The translations under genes and the position numbers were made by a program. A DNA stretch of 64,000 bases from Crotalaria pallida (lineage: Eukaryota > Streptophyta > Magnoliopsida > Fabales > Fabaceae). The stretch is from contig CM075656.1 of the NCBI GenBank assembly GCA_037953625.1, positions 70,823,001 through 70,887,000 on the forward strand. The letters run 5' to 3'. Positions 45,080 to 57,500 of the stretch are shown here, piece after piece. The notes beneath the pieces are model-generated. The model searched no databases. It had not been told where the DNA came from and saw nothing but the letters and a program-made list of their open reading frames with translations. Every line of letters begins with the position of its first letter. Position 1 is the first letter of the stretch.

Positions 45080-48000
45080 TCTCAAACAGTGTTGGTGTGT
45101 TTTTGGGTAATTGTGTGTAAAACTATATAATTAGACAGTATGATACCGTCTGTTTTGATCCATGAAGTCAACCTTATTTAGTGAAAAAAGGTTTGATTGT
45201 TTTTAATGATTGTATGTATAAAACCAAGAATATTGTTCTTTTTAGTCGACTTTGGTTCTGTAATTCACAATTATATCATTATTATCACTTGAATTTTACA
45301 ATTATATATGCAATGCGAATTAGTTTCTTTGTTAGACAAGAGCCGTAACCTAGGTCCTGGATTCATATATATGGTTCTGTAATTCACAATCATATATATC
45401 TTTGTTATCACTGTCGCTTGATCTGTGCTTTGATACAACTAGCTAGGTTATATATCTGTGCCTTGTTTGGAGTTACGGTATTAAAAAGTTTGTCCTTTTT
45501 CATAAAATTTCTTTAGGAGCGCTTGTTAAATGACTTTTAGAGAATCTCTCTTTCGTCTCGTGCATGCTATTATTGGTGTGCATGCAGCACTGCCACACAG
45601 ACTTGATAGAGTTAAAGGTATCTAACAAAAACTACTCTTAATGCAACTAATCAAATTCAATCCTCTATACCAAACAAAATTATCAACTATATGAACTGAT
45701 CTAAGAATTATAAAGAAAAAAATGTGATTTAGTAATTAGCATAATGATATGCCATATGTAGTCCAAAGATCTTTTGGTGTAATCTATTTGGGTGTCTTTT
45801 GGTTCGGTCAACTTATTGGTTAATTAGGAATGAAGTAATTTTCAAAGGTAGTTAACTTAGATTTATATAATTTAGAGATTTTCTTCTTATGATGATTTTG
45901 CTTCTTGGTGTGTAGACGCTTGGTCGTGTATTTAATTTGTGGTATCATTTTTTTATCGGCAAGGAAAGAATTTTATCGGTAATGTACTCAAGCAAAAGGA
46001 AAAGAGGTTTAAATTACAATGTTGATTTATATAACCAAATGGTTCGATCAATAGCCAACCAGGCCAGTTCAAGAAAAAGAAAAGAGTACTCAAGAATTTT
46101 GCTCTTAGGATAGCATCAAGCTTTCAAATCTAAATCATTCTGGAAGAAGCAAAACTCATTATTTTATATAAAATAATATAATTGGCTTACCCTCAAAAAC
46201 GAATTTGTTCTTTATTGTCCAAAGTGCCTATATGATGATGATCCATAATAAATTCCAAGCTTTTCTTTGACCTTTCTTCAGCTGAGCCAAGCCACGGTGA
46301 GCCAAGTAATGTGTTTTGCTATAAATGGGTAGAGGTTTTGGAACCTGCTATTGAATTTCTACCATAAAGCGTATGAAAGTTCACAAAAAAAGAACAAGTA
46401 GTCACTTGTCTACTCCTCTTCTTTGTCACAAGTATTTGCAGTATCTTTTCTATGCCTTCTTAGTTTTTGGAGTTAGTCCATCGATTATATTGTCTGGGTT
46501 GAACACACCTAGTGCTCTCATTTCTTTAGTAATTCTTTTTTTATAGTGATAAATAAAAAGGTTCAAAGATCTTTATGTCTTTCCTTTTTCTGTATTTTGA
46601 AGCATAAGTACAAGCAATAAGTTGAACCTATTTACCTTCAGGATTTAAATCAAGCTCTGCAACTGTAATGGATGAAGACGCAATGTTATGGTTTTTATGA
46701 TGCCTCCATAATTGTGTCGGACAACAATTAATAACCGCATCAATCACATTTTTTCGCATAATCAGTTGAGTAATTATTTTGGAAGTCCTCAAAATTACGA
46801 CAACAATCCTAATTTAAAATCTTGCTCACCTTTAATTTGTACCTCATTTGACAACATACTGATGAAGGGTATTGAGGGGAATTTTCAAAATGAAGAGATA
46901 TATGCTTTGTTCGTTGTGTTTTTTGAATTAGGACATTTCTATGAAAAATCATCAAGATAGTTATTCACCTTGAGTAAATATGTGTTTGTTTATAGAGGTC
47001 CTACAAATAAAGCTTGTAAAAAAAGTTGTGTTATTTCGTGAAACCTTTTAAACTTAAAAGGACCATGTCTCTCATTAAACACCGGAACATGTCTATATAA
47101 AGCTATGGCATCCTCCACTAACATTGAACACATGCGGACATTTATTGAATTTATTTTTGAGTTTACATGAGGATATAAATAAATTGTCATTTTTTTTTCT
47201 TTTGTGAACAGATAAATTGTCATTTTATAATAACCACCATTATATCATTTGACTTGAGTTTTAAAAATACATACTATACTTAAATTTTTTTTATTGTATA
47301 TTACTCATTCTAATTCTTATTATAGAGCATACTTAATCGAATTACACATATCAAGGGAAGTGATTAGTTTTATGAATTCTATGAAAATAGTATATTGTAA
47401 TATTATAATTTTACCATCTAAACTTTTCTTGAAAAATTCACACTCATTAATAAACAACAAAAAACCCATAAATAGTCAAAGCATTTAATAAGGGCAAAAA
47501 AAGAAAAAACAATAAATAATGCATAGGAAATATAAAGTAACTTATAATTAGGACTAAAAAATCTTCTAGGATGTGACCTATAATAAAGACCGTACCGAGA
47601 GAAAGAAATTCATCATAAACCCAAATTGACCCGCCAAATTTTAGAATAGATTATGGCGAACTAAATTTGAAGAAAAATATTATCCACGTCTTGAAGACAT
47701 TATTCACAACTTCCCTTCCTGTCTCTTTTTCTTCTACCCTTAAAAAAACCATTCCCACCTACTGTTGTTACAAGTATATGGAAGCCTCCGGAACGCAAAG
47801 TAGTGAAAGAAGTGATGAAATGTGGTTTCGAACGTGAAGTTCTTCTGACCAAGAAAATGAAGCTACATAAAATCACAAGCAGAGACTGTTACTGATTTCG
47901 TAAACAGTCTCTGTTGCCTGCAGACAATAATTTCACAGGATCCAAAATATCATTAAATTAAAGGAGCTGCTACTGCAGCTTGGGATTATAAAGGCCAGGT

Positions 48001-48455
48001 ACGGTGCCATTAATAAAGTAAAATACCTAGTGTAGTTTTACTTGCCCGTGGTCCACATTCTATATAAGGTTCTAAAACTAAGAAAGAAATATGACTATAC
48101 ATTCTCATAGTGGTTAGAAGTGGAGGTTGGAATGATGTACTCTTCTGGTATATAATATAAGAAACAAAATATAATTTATTTTGGTCATGAATATAAAAAA
48201 AAATTAATTAGTTTTTTATTTTCAATATAATCATTTCTAAAATATTCCTATAAAGTGTTTATCTAATTTAAATCTCACAAATAATGATGATTTGTTATTC
48301 GAACCTAAATCTCACAGCATTTTGTCTTTAATATTATTATTTATTTTTTTTTATAAGTATTTTGTCTTTAATATTTGTTATTTGAAATGATGATTTCCAG
48401 AATTCAAACCTAAATCTCTCAAATAATTAAACTTTGCCTACGATGCATTTCATTT
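45080..48455. other. AT-rich intergenic DNA with a LINE scrap
   Basis: At about 45800-45850 the plus strand reads WLIRNEVIFK, a LINE zf-RVT-type motif, followed by decayed sequence to about 46110. This is a short LINE remnant. A hairpin (AGAGACTGTT and its complement, 47881-47913) was noted. The remaining frames (46712-46960, 46990-47223, 47294-47488) have no family features. Confidence 0.35.
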
Positions 48456-48550
48456 AAATTATTATGATTATGACCCGGGTCGGATCCGGATGTACCTAGG
48501 TAGTACTTAGGGAACCGGGTGGGCAACAAAAAAAAAATTATTATGATTAT
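48456..48550 (+). mobile_element. Very short SINE-like retroinsertion
   Basis: A 56-bp GC-rich body (48472-48527, starts GACCCGGGTCGGATCCGG) ends in ten A residues (48528-48537). It is flanked by a duplication AAATTATTATGATTAT at 48456-48471 and 48535-48550. A long perfect target duplication plus a poly(A) tail is the mark of LINE-mediated retroposition. The body looks like the 3' end of a plant SINE, 5'-truncated. Confidence 0.7.
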
Positions 48551-48894
48551 ATATATAACAAATGAGTTAATGAGATTGCTATATAAAATATTTTCAGTTT
48601 TTTTTATAACCATTTTTAGATTGATATGCATTATAGTATTTGTCAGGGCCTTCAACTGGGGAGGTTCCAACCACCGGGAAGTCACATTGACTTCAGGGTT
48701 ATGGGAATAGTGAACAACCACTCATAAGTGAGACACCACATCCTGAACCAAAACCTTAAGGCAATGGTTCTATGAGTCTTGTCACTTATAAACTTTCTCA
48801 CACATCCCATCCTTTTCGCCTCTGGCATATGCGACTTGGACACTTTATAGATTAAAGCAAGCACCAATAGCATAGTATACACAAATAGATGCAT

Positions 48895-49870
48895 ACTTAA
48901 TTTACAATGGCTTTCATAGGAGTCCATATGAGCATGCTTTATATATCAAAACTAATGACGACAAAGATATTATTATTGTTTGTTTATATGTGGATGATAT
49001 AATTTTCACGAGCAACAAATCCAAGTTATTAGAAAAGTTCAAGAAAAGCATGATCACGCAGTTTGAAATGATAGGTATATATAGACCTAATGTATGTCCT
49101 ATTTTATAAGCATAGAAGTGAAGCAAACAAATGAAAGAGTTTTCATCTAAAAAGAGAAATACCCAGGAAATGTTTTGAAGAATTTCAAGATGAACTCGTG
49201 TAAATCAATATTGTACAAGTGGAAGAAAGATTAAAGATTGAAAAAAAAGTGGTGTGGTTATTTTGTCAATTCAAATAATTTTAGGAAATTGGCTGGTTGA
49301 AAAGTTTGAGGTACTTAAAAGCAACGTAACAACACCTAATATTGTTTATGCCTTTATGGAGTCAGATTAATAAACAGACTCATTGATTCACCACGACAAT
49401 CTCGTTGGGAAGCGAAACAAATTTTGAGATATATTAAAAGAACTATTGACAAAGGCATACTTTATTCAAGTTCTAACAATATAGAAATTATTGGATATAC
49501 ATAGATTATGATTGGGCTGGTGACACAAAAATACCTAAAAACACTTTAGGTTATGCCTTTTATTTTGGTTTGGATATATTTTTATGGTGTTCAAAGAAAT
49601 AACAAGTTGTTACAATCTCAACTGCTGAGATAAAATATGTATCTAAGACAAATTGTGTTACTGAAGCAATTTGATTGTAAAAAATTCTTGGTAAACTACA
49701 ACATTAATAAGATATTTTCATAAGGATATTTTATGATAATAAATCAACAATTGCATTAATGAAAAATTCGGTGTTTCATGCTTGTAGCAAATATACCAAT
49801 ATATTCGAGATTTGGTAAAAGAACAAAGCTACTTAAAATGAATTTGGTCTTAAAAATGAAGAATATACTC
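48895..49870 (+). pseudogene. Decayed Ty1/copia fragment (RT end and RNase H)
   Basis: The plus strand holds SPYEHALYIKTNDDKDIIIV followed by CLYVDDIIFTSNK (the YVDD box of copia RT) and KFKKSMITQFEM. Further on, with many stops and frame changes, come RYIKRTIDKGILYSSSNN, WCSKK-like sequence and NSVFHACSKYTNI, the copia RNase H region. LTRs were not found. It is an old, inactive remnant. Confidence 0.75.
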
Positions 49871-49914
49871 CAAATAATTAAACCACATTTATAAAAAAAA
49901 AAAAAATTGGTTTG

Positions 49915-50075
49915 TTTAAGTTTTTTGTCATTGAACTTAGGTGTTGTTTTAAAATGTTCTTCAACATTTTTCGATGCTTTGGGTTCTTGAACTTTGCTCA
50001 AATTTTTGAAAATGGTCATTTCGTCACTTAAGTGATGATATGGCCGACGACATGTCACATCAGTTTTGTCATGTT
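49915..50075. repeat. Dispersed repeat, copy 2
   Basis: Partner of 38245-38400: TTTTTCGATGCTTTGGG, TTTGCTCAAATTTTTGAAA and CACTTAAGTGATGATATGG occur in the same order. Confidence 0.55.
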
Positions 50076-50372
50076 GATAGGTAATATGCCACATGATGCC
50101 ACTTGGATTTTTTATATTAAAAAATTCAAATTTATTAAAAATAATGCTTAAATACCAAAATGGTCCTCGTAAATATCGATTCCTTTGAAATTGGTTCTTG
50201 CAAAAAAAATGATTTTTGTCCTTGTATTTACAAAACATTTTGATTTTGGTCTCTTCTATTAAATTTTGGTCCTCATAATTATGTTGATAGTTTGTTTTGA
50301 TCCTTCTGTTATTAGATTTCGTAGGATAACCTATTTAAAAGAAGTTTGTATCGTTCTGTTATATATATTTAT

Positions 50373-50913
50373 GGCTAAACTGCTCTTTTGGTCCCTTATA
50401 CCTTATTTTTTTATTTCAATTTGATCCCTTATCTTTATTTGGTGTCAATTTGGTCCCTTACGTTTCAAATCGTTGACACTGTTAGTCCCAACCGTTAATA
50501 TTCTTTGTTAATTTGAAATCATGATACTAGTGAATAACTCAGCTCCAACTCACATTTTTGTCTCTTCAATTTGTGCCCTAACAGAGAAAACGTTTTCCTC
50601 CAAAAGATTGTGAATGAGTTTCTGCAACACTCTTCCTCCATCCCTTGAGAAGGTGAAAGGTAGGCTCCAAAACGACAATGTTTTGGGTCACAAATTATGT
50701 GGACACATAGAGAGACACGTATTCACAACCACATACATACGGGTTAATTAATTGTCATGTAGGATTAAAATTGATAGTGTTAATAGCAACTGACGATTGG
50801 AACTAACGGTGTTAACAATTTGAAACATAGGGGACTAAATTGACATAAAAAAAAGGTAAGGGACCAAATTGAAATAAAAAAATAAGATAAAGGACCAAAT
50901 CAGCAGTTTAGCC
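50373..50913. mobile_element. Mutator-like (MULE) MITE
   Basis: Terminal inverted repeats of about 100 bp: the left starts GGCTAAACTGCTCTTTTGGT and the right ends ACCAAATCAGCAGTTTAGCC. A perfect 9-bp duplication TATATTTAT lies at 50364-50372 and 50914-50922. The body is 541 bp with no coding capacity. Clear ends and a 9-bp duplication assign it to the Mutator superfamily. Confidence 0.92.
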
Positions 50914-51279
50914 TATATTTATTACAAGTGATAGAAATAGTAGGATAACAGATTGTAACATTGTCATAAGCTACAAAAATAGATCGATGCATGTAATCCT
51001 ACAGTAGTATATATAGGCTTGTAACTTGTAAGTATCGTAAACTAAAGAAAATAACTTGTACAGAGAAGGGAGTAGTTTATCTCATTCATTGTAAGGTGGT
51101 AATCATTTATTGTTGTTGTTTCATGTATCTATCTTTCTTTATAGTTTTTGTCTAATTTTAAGCAAATATTAGGGTGTGGTTTTCTGAACCCTTCTAGAAA
51201 GCGGGAAAAAAATCTTTCATTTTGATACATATTAGATCCTTATTTGACTTTAAAAAATACATGTTTATTACCATTCCCT

Positions 51280-51610
51280 CTAGAGAAAAACTGACTTAAG
51301 GGCACCAAAAATACATGTTGGTCTTGTCATTTGGTCCTCTAAAAATAATTTTAGATTAAACTCTCACTTTAATCTCTCATTTTGTAAGGAGCTTTCATTT
51401 TAGTCTCCGATTTTTCAATAATTATTCTTTAGTCCCTCACTTCGAAAAAAGTTACTCAAGTTAATCCCTGACAACGTTCTCCATTCATAGACATTAACAT
51501 GGTCGTTAATTTATGATATCGTGTTTCATTTTAGTCCCTAACTTAAAAATTTTAATTCACTTTAATCCATCATTATAATAACAATAATTTTAGTCCATCA
51601 CTTTCGCTTT
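51280..51610. repeat. Dispersed repeat of MITE or MULE-arm type
   Basis: Repeated words TTTAGTCCCTCAC, TTTAATCTCTCATTTTG and TTTTAGTCTCC occur in series. This is common in arms of plant MULE-type elements; the other arm was not identified. Confidence 0.4.
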
Positions 51611-51839
51611 TCTCTTGTAGTGTGACTACCATGAAAACATTGACTATGTTCTTCTTGCTATTATGTAAACTAACTTCATAGTTTATATAAGCAGTGACTC
51701 CAAACTTTGCACCAGAAGGTATCATTAGCAAAGTTTCTTTCTGAGGAGCACTTCAGTACATTATTTCATTATGCATATAATTAGTATGTTTTTCCTCTAA
51801 ACTCTTTAGTGTTTTAGTTATCTATCCATGTGTGAACTA

Positions 51840-52527
51840 ACTGGAATCCTACGGACAACAAGTTAAGATATCTGGAGACGGGTCTTCCACAACACAAAGC
51901 AACGCCTCTGTTTGTGTAGGGTTAACCGAACTGAGACCTTCCTTGATCGACCTAGGTCCACTCACTCCAGACTCAACGTCCTGACAGTTCGAAGGCTTAT
52001 CGCCAATTGCTCAGACTAACCACAGGTTAACCATCATTACCAGCAGTCCCAACTGGACGAACCAAGACCGAACACAAGATCGACACATCATCAAAGCTCA
52101 CCTGGCCTCCGCACAGGTTGGAACTCTGTCAGTTAACCCGACCTCGGACGTACCAGGACCAGTTGGCTCTAACCGACCTTCCTCAGGTTGAGAGCATTCC
52201 ATCTGACCTGATCTTCATCAGGATGGACCCCCCTAAATGGTCGCTAACCGATCATACGCTCGGCCTCCATTAGGAGCACATCGAGTGGCCCAACTAGGGA
52301 TGGGTAGGCATTTATCCGACCTTGGGACGCCGTACAGGTCATGTGCCATACACCCTACATCCTTGATACGGGCTAGACATGAGACCAGCTGAACCGTCCA
52401 GGCTCCCTGGTACACAGTACTACATACACTATCTATTCCCTAGAGAGCCACAAATATTTAACAGATATTTACGGAGCCTGACGTCAGCATGGTAACCCTA
52501 ACAGGCCTCAATACAGGCTCATACCCG
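51840..52527. repeat. GC-richer retroelement fragment adjoining element D
   Basis: Composition shifts sharply from AT-rich to about half GC. The wording (CCGACCTTGG, CTCGGCCTCCATTAGG, AACCGACCTTCC) is like an LTR or internal retroelement piece. There is no coding frame with family features and no partner copy in the window. Element D seems to have inserted at its right side. Confidence 0.35.
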
Positions 52528-54249
52528 TGTTTACGGGTTTTTCGTCAGACGTCTGCCGAACTGACGGTGATGGATGGGGTGTGGGTAATGACAGGTTATG
52601 TGGTAATCTTGTAAAAGAACTTGACCGTATTTTTGGGTATTTTTGTTATTCGGGGGTTGGAAAGCGTAAAAATGCGATAGGAAATAAAAACCGACACCAA
52701 GAACACGATGCGGCGGAGATTAAAATTTGCAGTAAAGTAAATGACTTGGAATCGAAAGGAAAGCGATTAAAATTTGCAGTAAAGTAAATGGCTGGGAAAT
52801 GTAAATTTGCGTGAATGTAAATTGCAGCAAATTAAAAGTGCATGGAAAGGTAAAGATTGCATTGAATTTAAAAAGGGGTGGAAGGCTGAGGTTCTTTACA
52901 ATGGCGTTTCTCCGTTTATATGCTCTGGTGAGATGTCTAGGATTTTGGCCTATGTGTGTCAACCTAGCAACCGACTCCCATTACAACCTAAGGACTTCCT
53001 ATTTATAGGTATAGGAATCCGGAAACTATTTACAAAGCAAGTTCGCACGTTCTGCATAACTACAGAAACCACGACCTAATAACTACCCACTACGCTATCC
53101 CCCACGATGCAACTGCCCACATCGTGGTTTGGGCTTAGTGGATACTTCTGTCGGACTCCGTGGTGACATCTTTGCTGAGACCCCTTCGACTAGCACTCTT
53201 CTTCGACTGCAACCATTTGACTCTTGTCTAAGTCTCTTTGTTGCTCGAAGCATTGACGTTGTTGTGCTACTGCCTCTTGGCTCTAAGATGCCAACCGACA
53301 TCAAGTTCCTTTCGACAAACAGGCCTTCTGTCGGAATAGATTTCCGGCCTGCTGTCGGCCTCAGACGCATTCGATTGATATCGGTGACATGCATTTTGAC
53401 TAATTGTTGTTTCACCAGCATTCAATCAAAAGGCATGCCTCCAACACTTCTAGTAGAATGTCGTCAGAGGTCTTTTTTCGTTTACCTCTTTAATAGGAAA
53501 GACGACCATAGTCGAACCTAGCAGGGCACAAACCTTGGCCTATGGGGTTACAAAGGTTCCACCAAGTCTTATGTATCGAGTTCAATGTTTCCTCCAATTC
53601 GGAGTTACTTGCATTGGTCTGATGCATCAGAAATGGGTTCTATGTAATCCCGCATGTTTCGTCTTTCACTATTCATGAGGATAAAGGAGGTATTCGGGGT
53701 GAAGATTCCCTCATTTCCTTTTCAACACCCGAATACCTTAATCCCACATGTTTGATCTTTCATGAACTCATGCTATGTGGAATTTGAATCTTCTCTTCTT
53801 TCCAGAATTCTTGAGGGCATTCCTTGTATTTTTCCATATTATCTCGTGGCTTTTCCAATTTCAGAAATGGAGATTTTATAGCCACAAGGAGCATTAAATG
53901 CCTTCATAATTACTCTTTCGTTCCCAACGTTGACATGATAGCTCTGACTTCCTCTTTTCTTGCGCCACTATTCCTTCGACACAGACCTCTTGTTTCCACC
54001 TCTTCCTTCTGTCGACGCACGTACACGTCCTTCGAAGTCACTTTTAAGTCATGAGACTTAAGTGCACCTCCTTCGACATCACTTATGTTGTCGACACACA
54101 TCCTTTTGTCGAAATCTACCCTTTGTCGGATTGTACGTTCACTTCCTTCGAAGTCACTTTTAAACAAAAATGTTTAAGTACACTTCCGTCGACGTCACTT
54201 ATACATCCGACATTCTTGCCCTTTTGTCGATTTCAACTTTCAGTTAACA
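52528..54249 (-). repeat. Element D left LTR (3' LTR in coding sense), left end tentative
   Basis: The right end is firm: TTAACA followed by a purine-tract complement. The left end is placed at TGTTTACGGG by analogy with the TGTTTCCGCC start of element A. Inside is a direct repeat GATTAAAATTTGCAGTAAAG at 52718 and 52765. Words with GTCGAC and CTTCGAAGTCAC recur at 54000-54220. Confidence 0.6.
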
Positions 54250-54265
54250 GAGGCCCCCCAATTTT
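54250..54265 (-). other. Polypurine tract of element D
   Basis: The minus strand reads AAAATTGGGGGGCCTC directly before the LTR. Confidence 0.7.
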
Positions 54266-54524
54266 TGGTATTCGACGCATCTTTTCGGAGGATGCCAAAA
54301 GTTGTATTCTTCCGAACTTTCCTTTCATCATTAGGATTCTGGTACGGCGAGTTTATCTTTTTGAACTGACGCTTATTGGACCATTGCATTGGTCTTACAC
54401 GTCTTTTCACTTCTTATTTAAAGTTGATCGCTTATCATAATCCCCCTTTCATCTTTTCTTGCTTGACACTGCATCTTCTTCTTCTTCTTTGACCTAAACC
54501 CCTTTTTCTCAAAACTCTTTCAAC

Positions 54525-57500
54525 ATGGCCCTTCGAGGAGTACTCGATCCTGAAATCGATTTGAATGTCAAACATCATGAACGTAGCTTGATTATTCCTT
54601 TGACTTCCTTTATTCCTGTCGATGGTGAACTCGTCAATCCATCTCCTGCTTTCTTGGGCCCATTAATGACTCTATCTGAGGCTCAAGACCCTGTTATGAG
54701 TGTCAACTTTCCTCTTTCTAATCCCGACGAGATTCGTCCACTGGCTACTCTTAATCCCATATACACTTGTCATTTTGACAAAGAGTATTCTCGCAGGGTT
54801 TTGCGAAATGTAAAGCCATTTCCTAGATTTTTGGACTGGCTTGAAAGGTTACGGCCTCACAAGAACAAATCGTGGAGGAGGGCTGGTTTTGAAGATCTTC
54901 TAATTTTGACAACTTCCAGTTTGCGCTACGATGATGGGCTTTTCGGCGCTTCATGTTACTTTTGGTGTCGCCGAACCAACTGCTTCCACTTCCGATATGG
55001 CATGATGACTCCAACACTTTTTGACGTTGCCGCTTTGACTAGTCTCTGTCCTGACGGAGAACTTTTGACTGTCGAAAGCAAACCTAACAATGTAGTGCCC
55101 ATAAGTGGTGGATCTTACGCCTTTACCAACTATGTTGAAGCACAGATGGATGTTTACAAAGACAGTCCGACAGTGAGTGACAAGGAGCATGTTGAGTTTC
55201 TGACGGTTTGGCTCAGTGCTTTCGTCTTTTGTACCAAGTCCCGACAGATCAATAAATCCTTGGTGCCTTTGGCCACAATTTTGCATGAGGAAAGAAAAGT
55301 GGCCTTGAGTCAACTCCTTTTGGCGAAGTTGTATTCGACGATTAGCCATGTCTCCGACACTGTTAGACTTAATGAACAATTGGTGACTAATGTCGGAGGC
55401 CTCACTTGGCTTTTACATTTGTGGCTGAATGTCATTCTGAAACATCACTTGGTTTTCACCCATGACAGTGTTTGCCGCCTTCGGTTTAGTTATGGTTGCT
55501 TGATGGCAAACTATGACGTTCCAGCACTTTCGTCTCACACTAATAGTTTTCTTCATTTCATGAAGAATTTTTCCAACATCTCCATGTCATTGGAGGACAT
55601 TGATTTTTCTCCTTTCACTGATAGGGCTCTGGGTCCTGACTGGTTCCGTCTTCCTTTTCCTGGTTCCAATGTCGAAGAGAGGTAGTTAAATGATGTCCTT
55701 TGGGGACATTATTTGAGTCAAAGCATTTTGTTCAGTGGTTTGCCCGAGTCGTCTGCCTACGAAGAAAAGGAAGTCTTTTTGCACTATCCTAATTGCGTGG
55801 CGAGGCAGTTTGGTCTTTGTCAAGGGTTGCCTGCACCTATGCTCTCGTCGGTGTCGCATGAATTCCACCATGGTCAACTGACGGATTATAAGGCTTCTTG
55901 GAAAGATGTATTGAATAGGTTCGTGTCGAAGAACCTTGCTTCCATCAGTCGTTTTAATCTTGTCGGTTTTACCCCTTGTTTCCTGGTTAGTCCGAACTTT
56001 GTGCGCTGGTGGGAGTCTTATTTCAACAAGTATCATGTAGATTATGACACTATTGTCGAAAGAATGAGTGCTAGGACTCCGACAGATGTGGCAGCCGACA
56101 AATCTGGTATGGATACCTAACTTTCTTTTATTTGGACTCCTTTCTTCCTTTCCATTTTTTTTAACTTGTCGTCTTCCTTGCAGTGGCCAAACCGAATATC
56201 ATTGACTATACTGCTGCGATTAAGGCCAATGCGTCAAAAAAGAAAGGTGGTGATCTTTCATCGCCAAAGAAATCCAAAAAACGGCGCCAGTCTACTGCCC
56301 TTGATGATTTTATCGAAGCCAAAAAGCAACACAAGGGGCACACGGAGCATGTGTCGACTAAACCTCAAGCGGATCCCGAAAAGACTGATAGCTCTTTGGT
56401 GCGTCCTCTTTCAAGTAAGCTTCAAGTTTCTACTGCCACGTCGACTCCTCCTATCCATCCTTCATCAAATCTTGCGGCTAAAATTCAACAGCACCCTCGT
56501 TCAAAAGCCAAAGGAATCGTCATCAGGGAGCCGTCTTCTCATGTTGGCGCTCAAAGAACACAAAGCAATGTGGCCAACTTATTTGTCGATGTCTCTCATC
56601 ATGACCCTCATGTTGGTGAATTCCTTCCGACTCCAGCACTTAATCCCTTTGACGACGAAGATGGCGTCGAAGACACTAGTTTTCATTTGCAAAGGCGTGT
56701 TGTTCGTCGGCAAGTGATTATGGATGACTTGTCCTCTGATGACCCTCATGCTGAAGTTTCCCCGGAACAAGTCGACAGACTTAACACCATTGAGGCTTCC
56801 ATGCAGAGGTGCCTTGATGATACTTCATCGTCAGTCGCAGTTGAAGTTGTCGTTCAGGATTCTAACCAAAATGTTGTCGACAACCAGCCTTTTGATCTCA
56901 TTGACACTCAAGTGGTGGATTCTCCTGTTGCTGTCCTGGGACTTGAGACCACTAACGTATGCGGCCCTTCGTTTGAGATATTTATGAATTTACTTATTCG
57001 CCCTTTATGCATCATTAAAGCGACCTCACCAACTTTTCTTGTTTTTCTAGATCCCCAACAACTCAGTCCAACTTGAAGGTTTTGACGGCAGTTTATCAAC
57101 TCCTTGTGCATCTGCTTCCGCCGTCGTTCCTTCTATTGAGGTTCCTGTTTGCACTCCTTCCTCCAGCGCCATGGCTCCTTCGATTCAAGTTTCCCATTCC
57201 AATGCCTTCTCTACTCTTCGGGAATTGATGGCTAAAGCACGTTCTGTTGAAGAAGCCATGAATTCTCCCTTAAGGGTCACTGAATCGGTTGCAAATCAGA
57301 TGATGGTGACTTTGAAGAATATCTGTTGTCGGCCTTTTGATCAATTGTTAGCCGATTCTGCAACTGTTGAGCTTTTGTCTTCTACCATCAATTCACTCTT
57401 GCAATACCCTGTTCCAGAAGATGTCGAATCCAAACTGGCCAACCTGCAGCGCTTTGTAAACAATTGGACTACTGAAGGTCCGAAGATTTTGCAAGACATC

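Noticed and set aside
47881..47913. Hairpin with 10-bp stem as a possible small RNA or terminator
   Set aside because: The stem is too short for a plant miRNA precursor, and bacterial-type terminators do not apply.
52233..53521. Frames of 60-130 codons at the start of element D
   Set aside because: They lie in LTR or flanking repeat sequence; several are on opposite strands of the same DNA and none has family features.
54525..55685. Annotation as a stand-alone host PMD gene
   Set aside because: It lies between the LTR/polypurine tract and the integrase of element D, and the same arrangement occurs in element A, so it belongs to the retrotransposon.
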